NCBI RefSeq assembly: GCF_001641335.1
Contig: NZ_LVEM01000001.1
Span: 1,648,580-1,712,579, forward strand
Reading direction: 5' to 3'
Origin: Bradyrhizobium stylosanthis
GTDB taxonomy: Bacteria > Pseudomonadota > Alphaproteobacteria > Rhizobiales > Xanthobacteraceae
DNA: 64,000 nt
Position 1 is the first letter of the stretch; each line of letters starts with the position of its first letter. The notes beneath the pieces are model-generated. The model searched no databases and was not told the DNA's origin. It saw only the letters and a program-made list of their open reading frames with translations. A program made the translations under genes and the position numbers. Below, in pieces: positions 28,736 to 37,170 of this stretch.

Positions 28736-29875
28736 TTAGGCTCTAAGTAGGGTATTACCAAGCTTTCGCCAAGCCTCTAACGCCCTATTGATGTCTTCAG
28801 GTTCCGTAGACCAGCCCAGACTAAGGCGCACCGCTCCCTGGGCCACGGCCGGGTCATACCCCATCGCCGACAGCACGTGGGACGGCTGGACCTTGCCCGA
28901 GGAACAGGCCGAACCGGACGACACGGCGACCCCTTCGAGGTCGAATCCGATCACGGCGGTCTCGGCCTTGAGGCCGGGCGCCGTGAACAGAACGGTATTT
29001 GGCAACCGATCCACCTCTTCCGAAAACACCGTCGCGCCGACGGTCGATCGGATACCATTTTCCAAGCGATTCCTAAGGGTTGCTATCCGCCCCGCATCCT
29101 CAGGCAGAGTCTGAAGCATCGCTTTCACGGCCGCGCCGAAGCCGGCGATTCCGGCGACATTCTCGGTTCCCGCCCGCCGGCTGAGCTCCTGCCCGCCGCC
29201 CCGCAGCACCGGTTCCAGCCCGGTCAGCCCGTCGGTAACCACGAGAGCGCCGACGCCCTTGGGACCACCGATCTTGTGCGCAGAAAAGGTCGCAAGGTCT
29301 GCGCCTACCTCGTTAATATTGAACGCAGTTTTGCCGAGCACCTGGATCGCGTCGACATGCAGGAGGCCACCCGCCGCGTGAACGATCCGCGCCGCCTCAG
29401 CGACCGGCTGGAGCGCGCCGGTCTCGTTATTGGCCGCCATGATCGAGACCAGCGCCGGCGGACCGTCTCTGAGCTGGGCCTCCAGATCGCCGAGATCGAT
29501 CACCCCGGAGCGCGTCACCCGGATCTGCCCGACCCTGTCAGCCGCAAACCGGCCCCCGGCCAGCACCGAGGCATGCTCGACGGCCGAGACCAGCAGCCGT
29601 TCCACGGGACCGCCGGAAGGTCCCCGCAGCCCCGGCGACAGCGCCAGCGCATTGGCCTCGGTTCCGGCGGAGGTGAAGATCACATTCCGCGGCAGTCCAC
29701 CGACCGCAGCGGCGAGCGCGGCACGGGCATCCTCGACCAGCCGCCGCGCCTCCCGGCCCTCGGCATGGACCGAGGACGGATTGCCGATCAGGTCCCAGGC
29801 CGCAAGCATCGCCGCCCGCGCTTCAGGGCGAAGCGGCGTCGTCGCATTCCAGTCGAGATACACGCGGCTCGGCAT
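28736..29875 (-). CDS. Group I (IscS/NifS-like) cysteine desulfurase
   Basis: A 379-residue PLP enzyme. The PLP Lys lies in FSAHKIGGPKGVGAL, the reactive Cys in the flexible SGSACSSGKVQPSHVL loop, and MAANNETGALQPV and HVDAIQVLGKT are family blocks. It begins the suf cluster in the order common in alphaproteobacteria, usually behind an Rrf2 regulator gene (iscR or rirA), which is absent here. Two desulfurases of different groups thus serve one cluster. A TATAAT lies only 5 nt before the ATG; it may be chance or a leaderless promoter. Confidence 0.92.
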   Translation of the reverse strand: MPSRVYLDWNATTPLRPEARAAMLAAWDLIGNPSSVHAEGREARRLVEDARAALAAAVGGLPRNVIFTSAGTEANALALSPGLRGPSGGPVERLLVSAVEHASVLAGGRFAADRVGQIRVTRSGVIDLGDLEAQLRDGPPALVSIMAANNETGALQPVAEAARIVHAAGGLLHVDAIQVLGKTAFNINEVGADLATFSAHKIGGPKGVGALVVTDGLTGLEPVLRGGGQELSRRAGTENVAGIAGFGAAVKAMLQTLPEDAGRIATLRNRLENGIRSTVGATVFSEEVDRLPNTVLFTAPGLKAETAVIGFDLEGVAVSSGSACSSGKVQPSHVLSAMGYDPAVAQGAVRLSLGWSTEPEDINRALEAWRKLGNTLLRA

Positions 29876-30228
29876 AGAGTATTATACTACCTAAGACATC
29901 GGCGAGCGGCTCGCCCGCCCTCACCGCCCGACATGGGCCGCGGCCGCGCGCTTGGCAACCTGATTCCGGACCCGCTCATGGCGGTGACGCGCTCATGACA
30001 CGCTAACGCCTTGAGCCCATTGACCGATGTTCAAGATGCTTGCTTTTTGCCCCTGCGCCCATGTTAGAACGCGCACCGTCAAGTCACCGCGCGCCGTTTG
30101 CGCATCACCGCGAGGCGCACGCCTTCTCACCCTTCCATTCGCGCCTTCGTCGGCATCGCTGTCGATGAGGCCACAATCGGTTGATTGCCGAGGATCCTCG
30201 CTCCAGCACATCAATCAAGAGATCACCG
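29876..30228. other. 353-bp divergent region between the iscS-type gene and the hydrolase gene
   Basis: Near the desulfurase gene the palindrome AGTATTATACT (29879-29889) includes a reverse-strand TATAAT. For the forward gene TTGCTT (30040-30045) and TTAGAA (30064-30069), 18 bp apart, form a fair promoter. No Rrf2-type regulator gene and no convincing coding frame is found. Confidence 0.5.
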
Positions 30229-30876
30229 ATGCCTGAAGTCATTTTCGCCGGCCCCGCTGGCCGTCTCGAAGGCCGCTATCACCCGGCCAAGCAGAAGAAC
30301 GCGCCGATCGCGATGATCCTGCACCCGCACCCGCAGTTTCACGGCACGATGAATCATCAGATCGTGTACCAGTGCTACTACGCGTTCGCGCATCGCGGCT
30401 TCTCGGTGCTGCGCTTCAACTTCCGCGGCGTCGGCCGCAGCCAGGGCTCGTTCGACCACGGCACCGGCGAATTGTCGGATGCGGCGGCAGCGCTCGACTG
30501 GGCGCAGACCATCAATCCCGAAGCGCGCGCCTGCTGGGTCGCCGGCTTCTCCTTCGGCGCCTGGATCGGCATGCAGCTCCTGATGCGCCGTCCCGAGGTC
30601 GAGGGCTTCATCTCGATCGCGCCGCCGGCCAACCTCTACGACTTCTCGTTCCTCGCGCCCTGCCCGTCCTCGGGCCTGATCGTGCATGGCGAGAAGGACG
30701 CGGTGGTGCCGCCCAAGGACGTCAACACGCTGGTCGAGAAGCTGAAGACGCAGAAGGGCATCGTGATCGACCAGCAGGTCATCCCCGGCGCCAACCACTT
30801 CTTCGACGCCAAGCTCGAGCCGCTGATGGAAACCATCACGGCGTATCTCGACATGCGCCTCGCCAACGTGCGGTAA
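30229..30876 (+). CDS. Alpha/beta hydrolase
   Basis: A 215-residue alpha/beta-hydrolase of the small cytosolic type also listed as COG2945-like. HPHPQFHGTMNHQIVYQ, FNFRGVGRSQG, the nucleophile elbow GFSFGAW (Ser), the acid in HGEKDAVVPPKD and the His in PGANHFFD can be seen. The start at 30229 (MPEVIFAGPAGRLEGRYHP) follows AAGAGATCACCG. The DUF1697 gene follows 7 bp downstream, so the two are an operon. The substrate is unknown. Confidence 0.87.
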   Translation: MPEVIFAGPAGRLEGRYHPAKQKNAPIAMILHPHPQFHGTMNHQIVYQCYYAFAHRGFSVLRFNFRGVGRSQGSFDHGTGELSDAAAALDWAQTINPEARACWVAGFSFGAWIGMQLLMRRPEVEGFISIAPPANLYDFSFLAPCPSSGLIVHGEKDAVVPPKDVNTLVEKLKTQKGIVIDQQVIPGANHFFDAKLEPLMETITAYLDMRLANVR

Positions 30877-30883
30877 GAACGAC

Positions 30884-31396
30884 ATGGCCGCGTTCGTAGC
30901 CCTGCTGCGCGCGGTCAATGTCGGAGGCACCGGCAAGCTGCCGATGTCCGAGCTCAAGGCGATGTGCGAGGAGCTCGGTTTTGGTGCCGTGCGCACCTAC
31001 ATCGCCAGCGGCAATGTGGTCTTCACCAGCCGCAAATCGGAATCCGCCATCAAAGCTGCGCTTGAAAAGCGCCTGCACGCCTACGCCGGCGCGCCGGTTG
31101 GCGTGCTCGTGCGCAGCGCCGCCGAGATGGCAGAGGTTTTGGCTGACAATCCGTTTGCAAAGATGGCGCCGAACCGCACGGTCGCCATCTTCCTCGACAA
31201 GCCGCCACCTGCGAACACCCTCGCCGATATTCGCGGCCGGAAAGATGAAGAGATCAAGCTCGGCCGCCGCGAGATTTACGTGCATTATGGCGACGGCATG
31301 GGGACGTCGAAACTCGCAATCCCCGCCGCCAAGACCGGAACCGCGCGCAACATGAACACCATCGCCACGCTGGCGAAGATGGCCGCGGAGCTCTAG
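30884..31396 (+). CDS. DUF1697 family protein
   Basis: A 170-residue DUF1697 protein; the start MAAFVALLRAVNVGGTGKLPMSELK, the block YIASGNVVFTS and the end KTGTARNMNTIATLAKMA are diagnostic. No biochemical role is established for the family. Its stop codon overlaps the stop of the convergent SMR transporter gene (TAG at 31394-31396 against 31393-31395), leaving no room for a terminator. Confidence 0.85.
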   Translation: MAAFVALLRAVNVGGTGKLPMSELKAMCEELGFGAVRTYIASGNVVFTSRKSESAIKAALEKRLHAYAGAPVGVLVRSAAEMAEVLADNPFAKMAPNRTVAIFLDKPPPANTLADIRGRKDEEIKLGRREIYVHYGDGMGTSKLAIPAAKTGTARNMNTIATLAKMAAEL

Positions 31397-31716
31397 GCGA
31401 GCTTGAGCGCCACGATCCCCATCAGTACGAGCGCGATGCCGGCAAGCTTCATCGCACTCAATGTCTCCCCGAACAGAGCGACGCCCATCACGAAGGTGCC
31501 GGCCGCACCGATACCGGTCCACACCGAATAGGCGACGCCGACCTCGAGCACCTTTAGGGCTCGCCCGAGCAGGAAGACGAAGGCGGCGAGCAGCACCAGC
31601 GAGACGATGCTCCAGCCCACGCGCGTGTAGCCTTCCGCGTACTTCATCGAGATCGCCCAGCCGACGTCGAGCGCGCCCGCGATCACCAGCATCAGCCAGG
31701 CCAGGGATTGTGACAT
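31393..31716 (-). CDS. SMR-family efflux protein (SugE/Gdx-like) with Glu-to-Asp change
   Basis: A 107-residue, four-helix small multidrug resistance protein. The SVWTGIGAAGTFVMGVALFGE segment is of the SugE/Gdx (guanidinium exporter) type. The membrane-embedded acidic residue in helix 1, Glu in nearly all SMR proteins, is Asp 17 here (AGALDVGWAISMKY). The substitution should still bind protons but with changed pKa and substrate coupling. It follows the GST gene by 10 bp and is probably cotranscribed from the operator-rich GST promoter. Confidence 0.85.
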   Translation of the reverse strand: MSQSLAWLMLVIAGALDVGWAISMKYAEGYTRVGWSIVSLVLLAAFVFLLGRALKVLEVGVAYSVWTGIGAAGTFVMGVALFGETLSAMKLAGIALVLMGIVALKLA

Positions 31717-31726
31717 CGGCGTGCGC

Positions 31727-32404
31727 TCAGGCCGCGAGCTTGAGCAGATGCGCGTCGTGGCGAACGAGGAACGCGCGCAGCAATTGCGGATAGTCCTCCC
31801 CGACCGCGGTGCGCACGCTCGGGCGTTTTGCAAGCGCGGCGCGCCAGGCGCGGACCTTCGGCACATCCCTAAAGATGCCGTGCTCGGTCAGTTCGTCGAA
31901 CAGGTCGAAATAGCGGAAGACCGGCGCGAACACGGCATCGACGAGACTGAACGCTTCGCCTGCGAAATAAGGCCCGGCGCCAAGCGCCGCCTCGACGCGC
32001 GCGAATTTTGCGACCAGCGCCTGCCGCTTGCTCTCGAACGTCGCCGGATCCGTCGTGGTCTCCAGGCCCCAGAGGTCGCCGAGGATCGCCGAGCCGAATT
32101 CCATCCAGGCACGATGTTCGGCCCGCTTTAGAGCGTCGGCCGGATGCAGTTTTGTGCCGCCTTGCGTCTCCTCGATGTACTCGCAGATCACGTTGCTCTC
32201 GAACAGCGCGACCTCGCCCTTGTCGGTCGTCACCACCAGCACCGGCACCTTGCCGAGCGGCGAGAGTTTGAGGAACCAGTCGGGCTTGTTGGCGAGATCG
32301 ATGTCGATCCGCTCGAAGGGCACGCCCTTCTCTTTCAGCGCGATCACCGCGCGCTGCACGTAGGGGCAAAGCTTGTGGCTGATCAGTCTGAGCGAAGCGG
32401 TCAT
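31727..32404 (-). CDS. Glutathione S-transferase family protein
   Basis: A 225-residue GST. The N-terminal thioredoxin fold has LISHKLCPYVQRAVIAL with a CPYV motif (Cys 13, as in Omega or dehydroascorbate-reductase-like GSTs), LSPLGKVPVLV and the ESNVICEYIEE glutathione-binding turn. An all-helical C-terminal domain follows. A Cys active site points to glutathione-dependent reduction or deglutathionylation rather than conjugation. It is probably cotranscribed with the SMR gene, and three ATGCA-N2-TGCAT sites cover its promoter, suggesting an inducible stress pair. Confidence 0.87.
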   Translation of the reverse strand: MTASLRLISHKLCPYVQRAVIALKEKGVPFERIDIDLANKPDWFLKLSPLGKVPVLVVTTDKGEVALFESNVICEYIEETQGGTKLHPADALKRAEHRAWMEFGSAILGDLWGLETTTDPATFESKRQALVAKFARVEAALGAGPYFAGEAFSLVDAVFAPVFRYFDLFDELTEHGIFRDVPKVRAWRAALAKRPSVRTAVGEDYPQLLRAFLVRHDAHLLKLAA

Positions 32405-32426
32405 GGCAATGATCCCGGGCAGTTAG

Positions 32427-32487
32427 ATGCAACTGCATCCACGATAGATGCATTTGCATATATCTGTCAAGTTCAATGCAACTGCAT
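32427..32487. promoter_or_regulatory. Three-operator promoter of the GST-SMR pair
   Basis: Three copies of ATGCA-N2-TGCAT lie at 32427-32438, 32448-32459 and 32476-32487, with centres 21 and 28 bp apart. On the reverse strand a perfect -35 TTGACA (32470-32465), 18-bp spacer and TATCGT -10 (32446-32441) place the middle copy inside the promoter spacer and the others on both sides. This is the layout of a repressed, ligand-inducible promoter. The regulator is not evident among the neighbours. Confidence 0.7.
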
Positions 32488-32500
32488 GAATCACTCCCCC

Positions 32501-33604
32501 TCAGGGCCGCGCGATCACCCCGCCGGTCATCGGCATCGGCACGCCCGTGGTAGCCGGATAGGACAGCGGCAGGCCCTTCAGGCCGCGCGCGGCGAGGAAG
32601 CCGAAGGCTTGCGCCTCGATGGCGTCGGAGGCCCAGCCGAGCGTCTCGGCGGCCTCGACGGTGGCCGACCCGACGCGGTCCCGCAGCATCCGCAGCATGG
32701 TCAGGTTGCGGGCTCCGCCGCCGCAGACGATCCAGCTCCGCGGCCGCCGCGGCAACAGCGGGATGACACGGGCGATCGCAGCCGCAGTGAAGGCGGTCAG
32801 CGTCGCCGCGCCGTCGGCCGGCTGGACGTCGCCGAGCTTGAGCGCGGCGAAATCGTTGCGGTCGAGCGATTTCGGCGGCGGAGCCGCGAAGAACGGCAAT
32901 TCGAGCGCCCGCGCGATCCAGGTCTCGTCCGCCTTGCCGAGCGCCGCGAATTTGCCTTCGGCATCGAAGGCCTGGTTCATGGTGCGGTACATGAAATCGT
33001 CGAGCAGGGCGTTGCCCGGCCCGGTATCGCAGGCGATCAGCGTGTCGTTGCCGTCGATATAGGTGATGTTGGAGACGCCGCCGATATTGACCACGACGAT
33101 CGGTCCCTCGCGGTCCAGCGAGTTCGCGAGCGCCCGGTGGTAGACCGGCACGAACGGCGCGCCCTGCCCGCCGGCTTCGACGTCGGCGGCGCGGAAATCA
33201 TACATCACGGGGATATGGATTGCCCTCGCCAGTGCCGGCGCATCGCCGATCTGGACCGTCAGCCGCTTCTCGGGGCGGTGCAGCACGGTCTGGCCATGGA
33301 AGCCGACGATGTCGATGTCCTCGGGCCGCATCCGGTTCTGGGCGACGAAGGCGGCGACCGCCTCGGCATGGGCCAGTGTCACGGCGCGTTCGGCCTCGGC
33401 CAGCACCCCGGGCCGGGCGTCGCGCTGCGACAGGTGCACGGCTTCGGTCAGCGCCTGGCGCAGCAGGTTGCGCTCCGCCGGGCTATAGGGCCGATACCCG
33501 GCGGGGCCGAACGCCTTCACCAGCTTTCCATCGGTTTCGATCAGCGCGACATCCACCCCGTCCAGCGAGGTGCCGCTCATCAAACCGAGTGCCGTTAACA
33601 TCAT
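32501..33604 (-). CDS. anmK: Anhydro-N-acetylmuramic acid kinase
   Basis: A 367-residue kinase for murein recycling: it hydrolyses and phosphorylates anhydroMurNAc to MurNAc-6-phosphate. The N-terminal ATP loop GLMSGTSLDGVDVALIETDG, VGFHGQTVLHRP, VNIGGVSNITYI, ACDTGPGNALLDD and WIVCGGGARN are family blocks. The start is one of two adjacent ATGs (33604 or 33601). It is divergent from tyrS, a gene order that is common in Rhizobiales as far as I know. Confidence 0.94.
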   Translation of the reverse strand: MMLTALGLMSGTSLDGVDVALIETDGKLVKAFGPAGYRPYSPAERNLLRQALTEAVHLSQRDARPGVLAEAERAVTLAHAEAVAAFVAQNRMRPEDIDIVGFHGQTVLHRPEKRLTVQIGDAPALARAIHIPVMYDFRAADVEAGGQGAPFVPVYHRALANSLDREGPIVVVNIGGVSNITYIDGNDTLIACDTGPGNALLDDFMYRTMNQAFDAEGKFAALGKADETWIARALELPFFAAPPPKSLDRNDFAALKLGDVQPADGAATLTAFTAAAIARVIPLLPRRPRSWIVCGGGARNLTMLRMLRDRVGSATVEAAETLGWASDAIEAQAFGFLAARGLKGLPLSYPATTGVPMPMTGGVIARP

Positions 33605-33626
33605 GGATCAGCGTCCTCAAAACACC

Positions 33627-33671
33627 CCCTCTGGCATGCCGATCTTGTGCCAGAGGGACACATCTTATAAT
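33627..33671. promoter_or_regulatory. Perfect inverted repeat and candidate tyrS promoter
   Basis: CCCTCTGGCA (33627-33636), 11 nt, and TGCCAGAGGG (33648-33657) form a perfect 10-bp inverted repeat. A consensus -10 TATAAT follows at 33666-33671, with only a weak -35 (TCTTGT, 33643-33648) inside the repeat. The repeat could be an operator for tyrS and anmK, or an RNA hairpin in the anmK leader. Confidence 0.5.
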
Positions 33672-33769
33672 GCCACAGCGCCAAGTGGCGGGCAGCAATC
33701 GAGTTCCCACGGAAGACCCTTAAATTGCTCCCAAAACAGTAAACCAAGAATTGTCAGGCATGCCGACAG

Positions 33770-35041
33770 ATGACTGCTTTTAAATCGGATTTCCTCAACA
33801 CCCTGCAGGAACGTGGTTTCATCCACCAATGCTCCGATTTCGCGGGGCTGGACGCACTCGCCGCCAAGGGCGAGGCGATCGCCTATGTGGGCTATGACTG
33901 CACCGCCCCGTCCCTGCATATCGGCAATTATCTGACCATGATGCTGCTGCACTGGTTCCAGCAGACCGGCAACAAACCGATCACCCTGATGGGCGGTGGC
34001 ACAACCATGGTCGGCGATCCCTCCGGCAAGGACGAGACCCGTGCGATCCGTACCATTGCGGAGATCGAGGCCAACAAGGCATCGATACGCGGTGTCTTCG
34101 CCAGAGTGCTGCGCTACGGCCACGGCAGAAGCGACGCCATCATGCTCGACAATGCCGAGTGGCTTACTAGGCTGAACTGGATCGAGATGCTTCGCGATGT
34201 CGGTCGTCACTTCTCGGTCAATCGCATGTTGTCGATGGACTCCGTGCGGCTGCGCCTCGAGCGCGAGCAGGAGATGAGCTTCATCGAGTTCAACTACATG
34301 ATCTGCCAGGCCTATGACTTCGTCGAGCTTGCCAAACGCACCGGCTGTCATTTGCAGATGGGCGGCTCGGACCAGTGGGGCAACATCATCATGGGCGTCG
34401 ATCTCGGCCGCCGCATGGGCACCCACCAGCTCTACGCGCTGACCACGCCACTGCTGACCACGGCGTCGGGTGCGAAGATGGGGAAGACTGCACAAGGCGC
34501 GGTGTGGCTCAACGCCGACCAGTTCTCGCCGTACGATTTCTGGCAGTACTGGCGCAACACCGAGGACGCTGACGTCGGCAAGTTCCTGAAGCTGTTCACG
34601 ACGCTGCCGATGAACGAGATCAGGAAGCTCGAGGCGCTCGGCGGCTCGGAGATCAACGAGGTCAAGAAGGTGCTCGCAACTGAGGCGACCGCGCTCTTGC
34701 ACGGCCGCCCCGCCGCAGATCAAGCTGCAGAAACCGCTCGTCGAACATTCGAGGAAGGCATCCTCGCTGAAGACCTGCGTACGTATGTAATGCGCGAAGA
34801 ACTAGCGAAAGCATTTTTCGAAGAGGAAGGGGTTCCTGTTCTAGTCGCCGCCCGCGACACGGAATTAGTCCGGTCCCTTGGCGAAGCAAAGCGCCTGATA
34901 GATGGACGCGGTCTAAGGGTAAATGATGTCACGGTCACAATGTCGACCATGATGCTTACTCCGGCCAATCTGACGCCAGAAGGCGTCATCAAGCTCTCCC
35001 TTGGCAAGAAGAAGCACGTTTTGCTCAAGCCGCCTGCATAG
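33770..35041 (+). CDS. tyrS: Tyrosyl-tRNA synthetase
   Basis: A 423-residue class I aminoacyl-tRNA synthetase. The HIGH motif reads HIGN (in [16 protein letters not shown]), the KMSKS motif KMGKT, and GGSDQWGN and an S4-like C-terminal RNA-binding domain ([11 protein letters not shown]...) are present; the [14 protein letters not shown] end is typical. The last 300 bp or so (from about 34740) use codons rare elsewhere in the window (CTA, GTA, TTA, ATA, AGG, GGA) and have lower G+C; a shorter stretch at 34087-34175 is similar. The gene looks mosaic, but the frame is intact and all motifs remain. Confidence 0.94.
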   Translation: MTAFKSDFLNTLQERGFIHQCSDFAGLDALAAKGEAIAYVGYDCTAPSLHIGNYLTMMLLHWFQQTGNKPITLMGGGTTMVGDPSGKDETRAIRTIAEIEANKASIRGVFARVLRYGHGRSDAIMLDNAEWLTRLNWIEMLRDVGRHFSVNRMLSMDSVRLRLEREQEMSFIEFNYMICQAYDFVELAKRTGCHLQMGGSDQWGNIIMGVDLGRRMGTHQLYALTTPLLTTASGAKMGKTAQGAVWLNADQFSPYDFWQYWRNTEDADVGKFLKLFTTLPMNEIRKLEALGGSEINEVKKVLATEATALLHGRPAADQAAETARRTFEEGILAEDLRTYVMREELAKAFFEEEGVPVLVAARDTELVRSLGEAKRLIDGRGLRVNDVTVTMSTMMLTPANLTPEGVIKLSLGKKKHVLLKPPA

Positions 35042-35097
35042 GCGTATGAGCTTTTGATGCTTGTCAGGGCGCGCGGATGCGCGCTCCCTGATAGGCA

Positions 35098-36369
35098 ATG
35101 GACCAGAACACGCCCAGGGAAGCGAGCAAGGACAAGCATCGCGCAGGCGTCGTGGCGACGACACACGGCGCCGTGCGCATCGCGCTCACCGTGCTCGCAC
35201 TCTGCTTCACGCTGGCCGTGCTCGGCCGCGGGCTCGGCGACAGCTTCACGGTGTTCCTCAAGCCGATCTCGGAAAGTTTCGGCTGGGACCGCGCGCAGAT
35301 CGTCTCGGTCTATTCGCTCACCTGGCTCGCGAGCGGCTTCACCGCGCCCTTCGTCGGACGGCTGTTCGACCATTCCGGACCGCGCATCGTCTATGCAGTC
35401 GGGCTGCTGCTGCTCGGCGCCGCCTTCCTGATTGCGGCGCACGCCCAGCATCTGTGGCAGTTCCAACTCTCGATCGGCCTCTGCGTCGGCATCGGCATCG
35501 CCTTCATCGGCATCGTGCCGAACTCCATCCTGCTCGGCCGCTGGTTCGGACCTCGCCTGCCGACCGCGATGTCGGTGGTGTATTCGGCGATGGGCGGCGG
35601 CGTGCTGGCGCTGCTGCCGGCGTCCCAGATCCTGATCGATCACATCGGCTGGCGCGACACCTACCAGCTGTTCGGCTTCACCGCCCTGGGCCTGCTGGTG
35701 CCGCTCCTGCTGCTGCCGTGGCGGCTGTTCGCTGCCGGCTCGCCGCATGTCGTGAAGAAGACCGATCCTGATTTCGTCGACAATGGCTGGACGCTTCTCG
35801 GCGCGATGCGCCACCACGCCTTCTGGGCGCTGTTCTCCACCTTCTTCTTCACCGCCGTCGGCATGTATTCCATCGCCGCCCAGATCGTGGCCTATCTGAT
35901 CGACGCCGGCTTCCCTCCGCTGCAGGCCGCGACCGCCTGGGGCTTTTCCGGCGTCGTGCTGGTGTTCGGAATGTTGGGAGTCTCCGCGCTCGATGGGCTG
36001 ATCGGGCGCCGCCCCTCGGTGCTGCTCAGCTACGCGATCTCGATCATCGGCATCGGCCTGCTCTGGCTGCTTCAGTATTATCCGAACATCGTCCTGCTCA
36101 CGGGCTTCGTCGTCTGCTTCGGCAGCATGATGGGCTCGCGCGGCCCGCTGATCAGCGCCACCGCGATGAGGATTTTCCAGGGCAAGCGCGTCGGCACCAT
36201 CTACGGCACCATCTCGATCGGCAGCGGCCTCGGTTCGGCGTTCGGCTCCTGGAGCGGCGGCCTGATCCACGACGCGACCCACGGCTACAACGCGCTGCTC
36301 GCCTTCGCACTTGCGAGCGTCATCCTCGGAATGATTCCATTCCTAATCGTGCCCGCCTTGCGGCGCTAG
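35098..36369 (+). CDS. MFS transporter, monocarboxylate/OFA-like
   Basis: A 423-residue protein with about 12 hydrophobic helices in two groups of six and a central loop near residues 205-225. The loop after helix 2 reads GRLFDHSGPRIVYAVG (the MFS motif between helices 2 and 3), and the N-terminal RGLGDSFTVFLKPISESFGWDRAQI is of the OFA/monocarboxylate family, whose members carry oxalate/formate or small carboxylates. The ligand cannot be named. It follows tyrS by 56 bp but could have its own promoter. Confidence 0.87.
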   Translation: MDQNTPREASKDKHRAGVVATTHGAVRIALTVLALCFTLAVLGRGLGDSFTVFLKPISESFGWDRAQIVSVYSLTWLASGFTAPFVGRLFDHSGPRIVYAVGLLLLGAAFLIAAHAQHLWQFQLSIGLCVGIGIAFIGIVPNSILLGRWFGPRLPTAMSVVYSAMGGGVLALLPASQILIDHIGWRDTYQLFGFTALGLLVPLLLLPWRLFAAGSPHVVKKTDPDFVDNGWTLLGAMRHHAFWALFSTFFFTAVGMYSIAAQIVAYLIDAGFPPLQAATAWGFSGVVLVFGMLGVSALDGLIGRRPSVLLSYAISIIGIGLLWLLQYYPNIVLLTGFVVCFGSMMGSRGPLISATAMRIFQGKRVGTIYGTISIGSGLGSAFGSWSGGLIHDATHGYNALLAFALASVILGMIPFLIVPALRR

Positions 36370-36494
36370 GTTTCACAGGGGTAACCTGAGCGCATTCGCG
36401 TCACCGCAAAATTACGGACGGCGCGAGACAAAGGCGCGAAAAAAATGCCGATAGACCTTGGCTGAATCGCCGGGATGCGGTGTTTTGTCCGACA

Positions 36495-36508
36495 TGACAA
36501 AAATGTCA
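36495..36508. promoter_or_regulatory. Short inverted repeat upstream of the doxX gene
   Basis: TGACA-AAAA-TGTCA, preceded by a further TGTCCGACA, lies about 80 bp before the DoxX start. It is a possible binding site for an unknown regulator; weak evidence. Confidence 0.3.
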
Positions 36509-36585
36509 GCGCGAATTGGCGCGGAGCCGCTTGCGGGGTGGAACTGAATGCGGTCCAAGTCGCGCATTGGATGGAGGGCAAACCA

Positions 36586-36990
36586 ATGAACTTTCCTTAT
36601 CTCACTCGCTTTCAACCGGTTCTGCTGAGCCTGTTTCGCTTCATCACCGGCCTCTTGCTGTTCCAGTATGGCGTCGCCAAGCTGTTCAAGTTTCCGGTGC
36701 TTCCCTACTTCGCCAACATCCCGCCGCTGATCTACGCGGCCGGGACGATCGAGCTCGTTCTCGGCGCGCTCCTGATGCTTGGCCTGTTCACCCGCCTCGC
36801 CGCTTTCATTCTCGCGGGCGAGATGGCCTTCGCCTACTTCATGGGCCACATGTTCAAGGGCGAAACGCCGGTGTTCCTGCCGCTGCTGAACGGCGGCACC
36901 GCTGCGATCCTGTTCTGCTTCGCCTGCCTCTATCTCTCGGCGGCCGGCGGCGGTTCGGTCAGCGCCGATGCAGCGATGGGCAAGGACTAA
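36586..36990 (+). CDS. DoxX family membrane protein
   Basis: A 134-residue four-helix DoxX/DoxD-like protein: LSLFRFITGLLLFQYGVAKLFKFP, then GTIELVLGALLMLGLFTRLAAFILAGEMAFAYF (helices 2 and 3), MGHMFKGETPVFLPLLNGG and a last helix. Family members occur in membrane redox or oxidative-stress systems. A strong ribosome site GGAGGG lies 7 nt before the ATG at 36586, so upstream in-frame starts were rejected. A strong terminator follows at 37052. Confidence 0.87.
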   Translation: MNFPYLTRFQPVLLSLFRFITGLLLFQYGVAKLFKFPVLPYFANIPPLIYAAGTIELVLGALLMLGLFTRLAAFILAGEMAFAYFMGHMFKGETPVFLPLLNGGTAAILFCFACLYLSAAGGGSVSADAAMGKD

Positions 36991-37051
36991 CGACCCGACC
37001 TGCAGCGCGCTCGCACCAGCCGATTCGCGCGATTAACCAGCAAGTAACGGA

Positions 37052-37082
37052 TGGCATCGGCAGATCTGCCGATGCCATTTTT
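37052..37082 (+). terminator. Intrinsic terminator of the doxX gene
   Basis: The palindrome GGCATCGGCAGATCTGCCGATGCC followed by ATTTTT forms a long perfect stem with a T run, about 60 bp after the doxX stop. Confidence 0.88.
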
Positions 37083-37083
37083 G

Positions 37084-37170
37084 CTACCGCGCCCCCAGCA
37101 CGTTCCAGATCAGAACGAGGGCCGCGACGAGCAGCACGGACATGATGATGCGATGAACGAATCGATTCAT
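37084..37170 (-). CDS. Possible 28-residue single-helix membrane peptide
   Basis: Reads MNRFVHRIIMSVLLVAALVL, then IWNVLGAR: a basic N-terminus and one membrane helix. A modest ribosome site (GGAGCTGGA) lies upstream. Very short frames of this kind can occur by chance in G+C-rich DNA, so support is limited to its composition and its position back to back with the doxX terminator. Confidence 0.35.
   Translation of the reverse strand: MNRFVHRIIMSVLLVAALVLIWNVLGAR

Noticed and set aside
29879..29889. IscR/RirA-type operator before the group I desulfurase gene
   Set aside because: AGTATTATACT is palindromic but does not match the Rrf2-type consensus as I know it; reported only as a possible -10.
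34720..36282. Long reverse frame of 520 codons across the tyrS end and the MFS gene
   Set aside because: Composition (Arg, Glu, Asp, Gly, His rich) is typical of antisense shadow; the forward genes have clear families.
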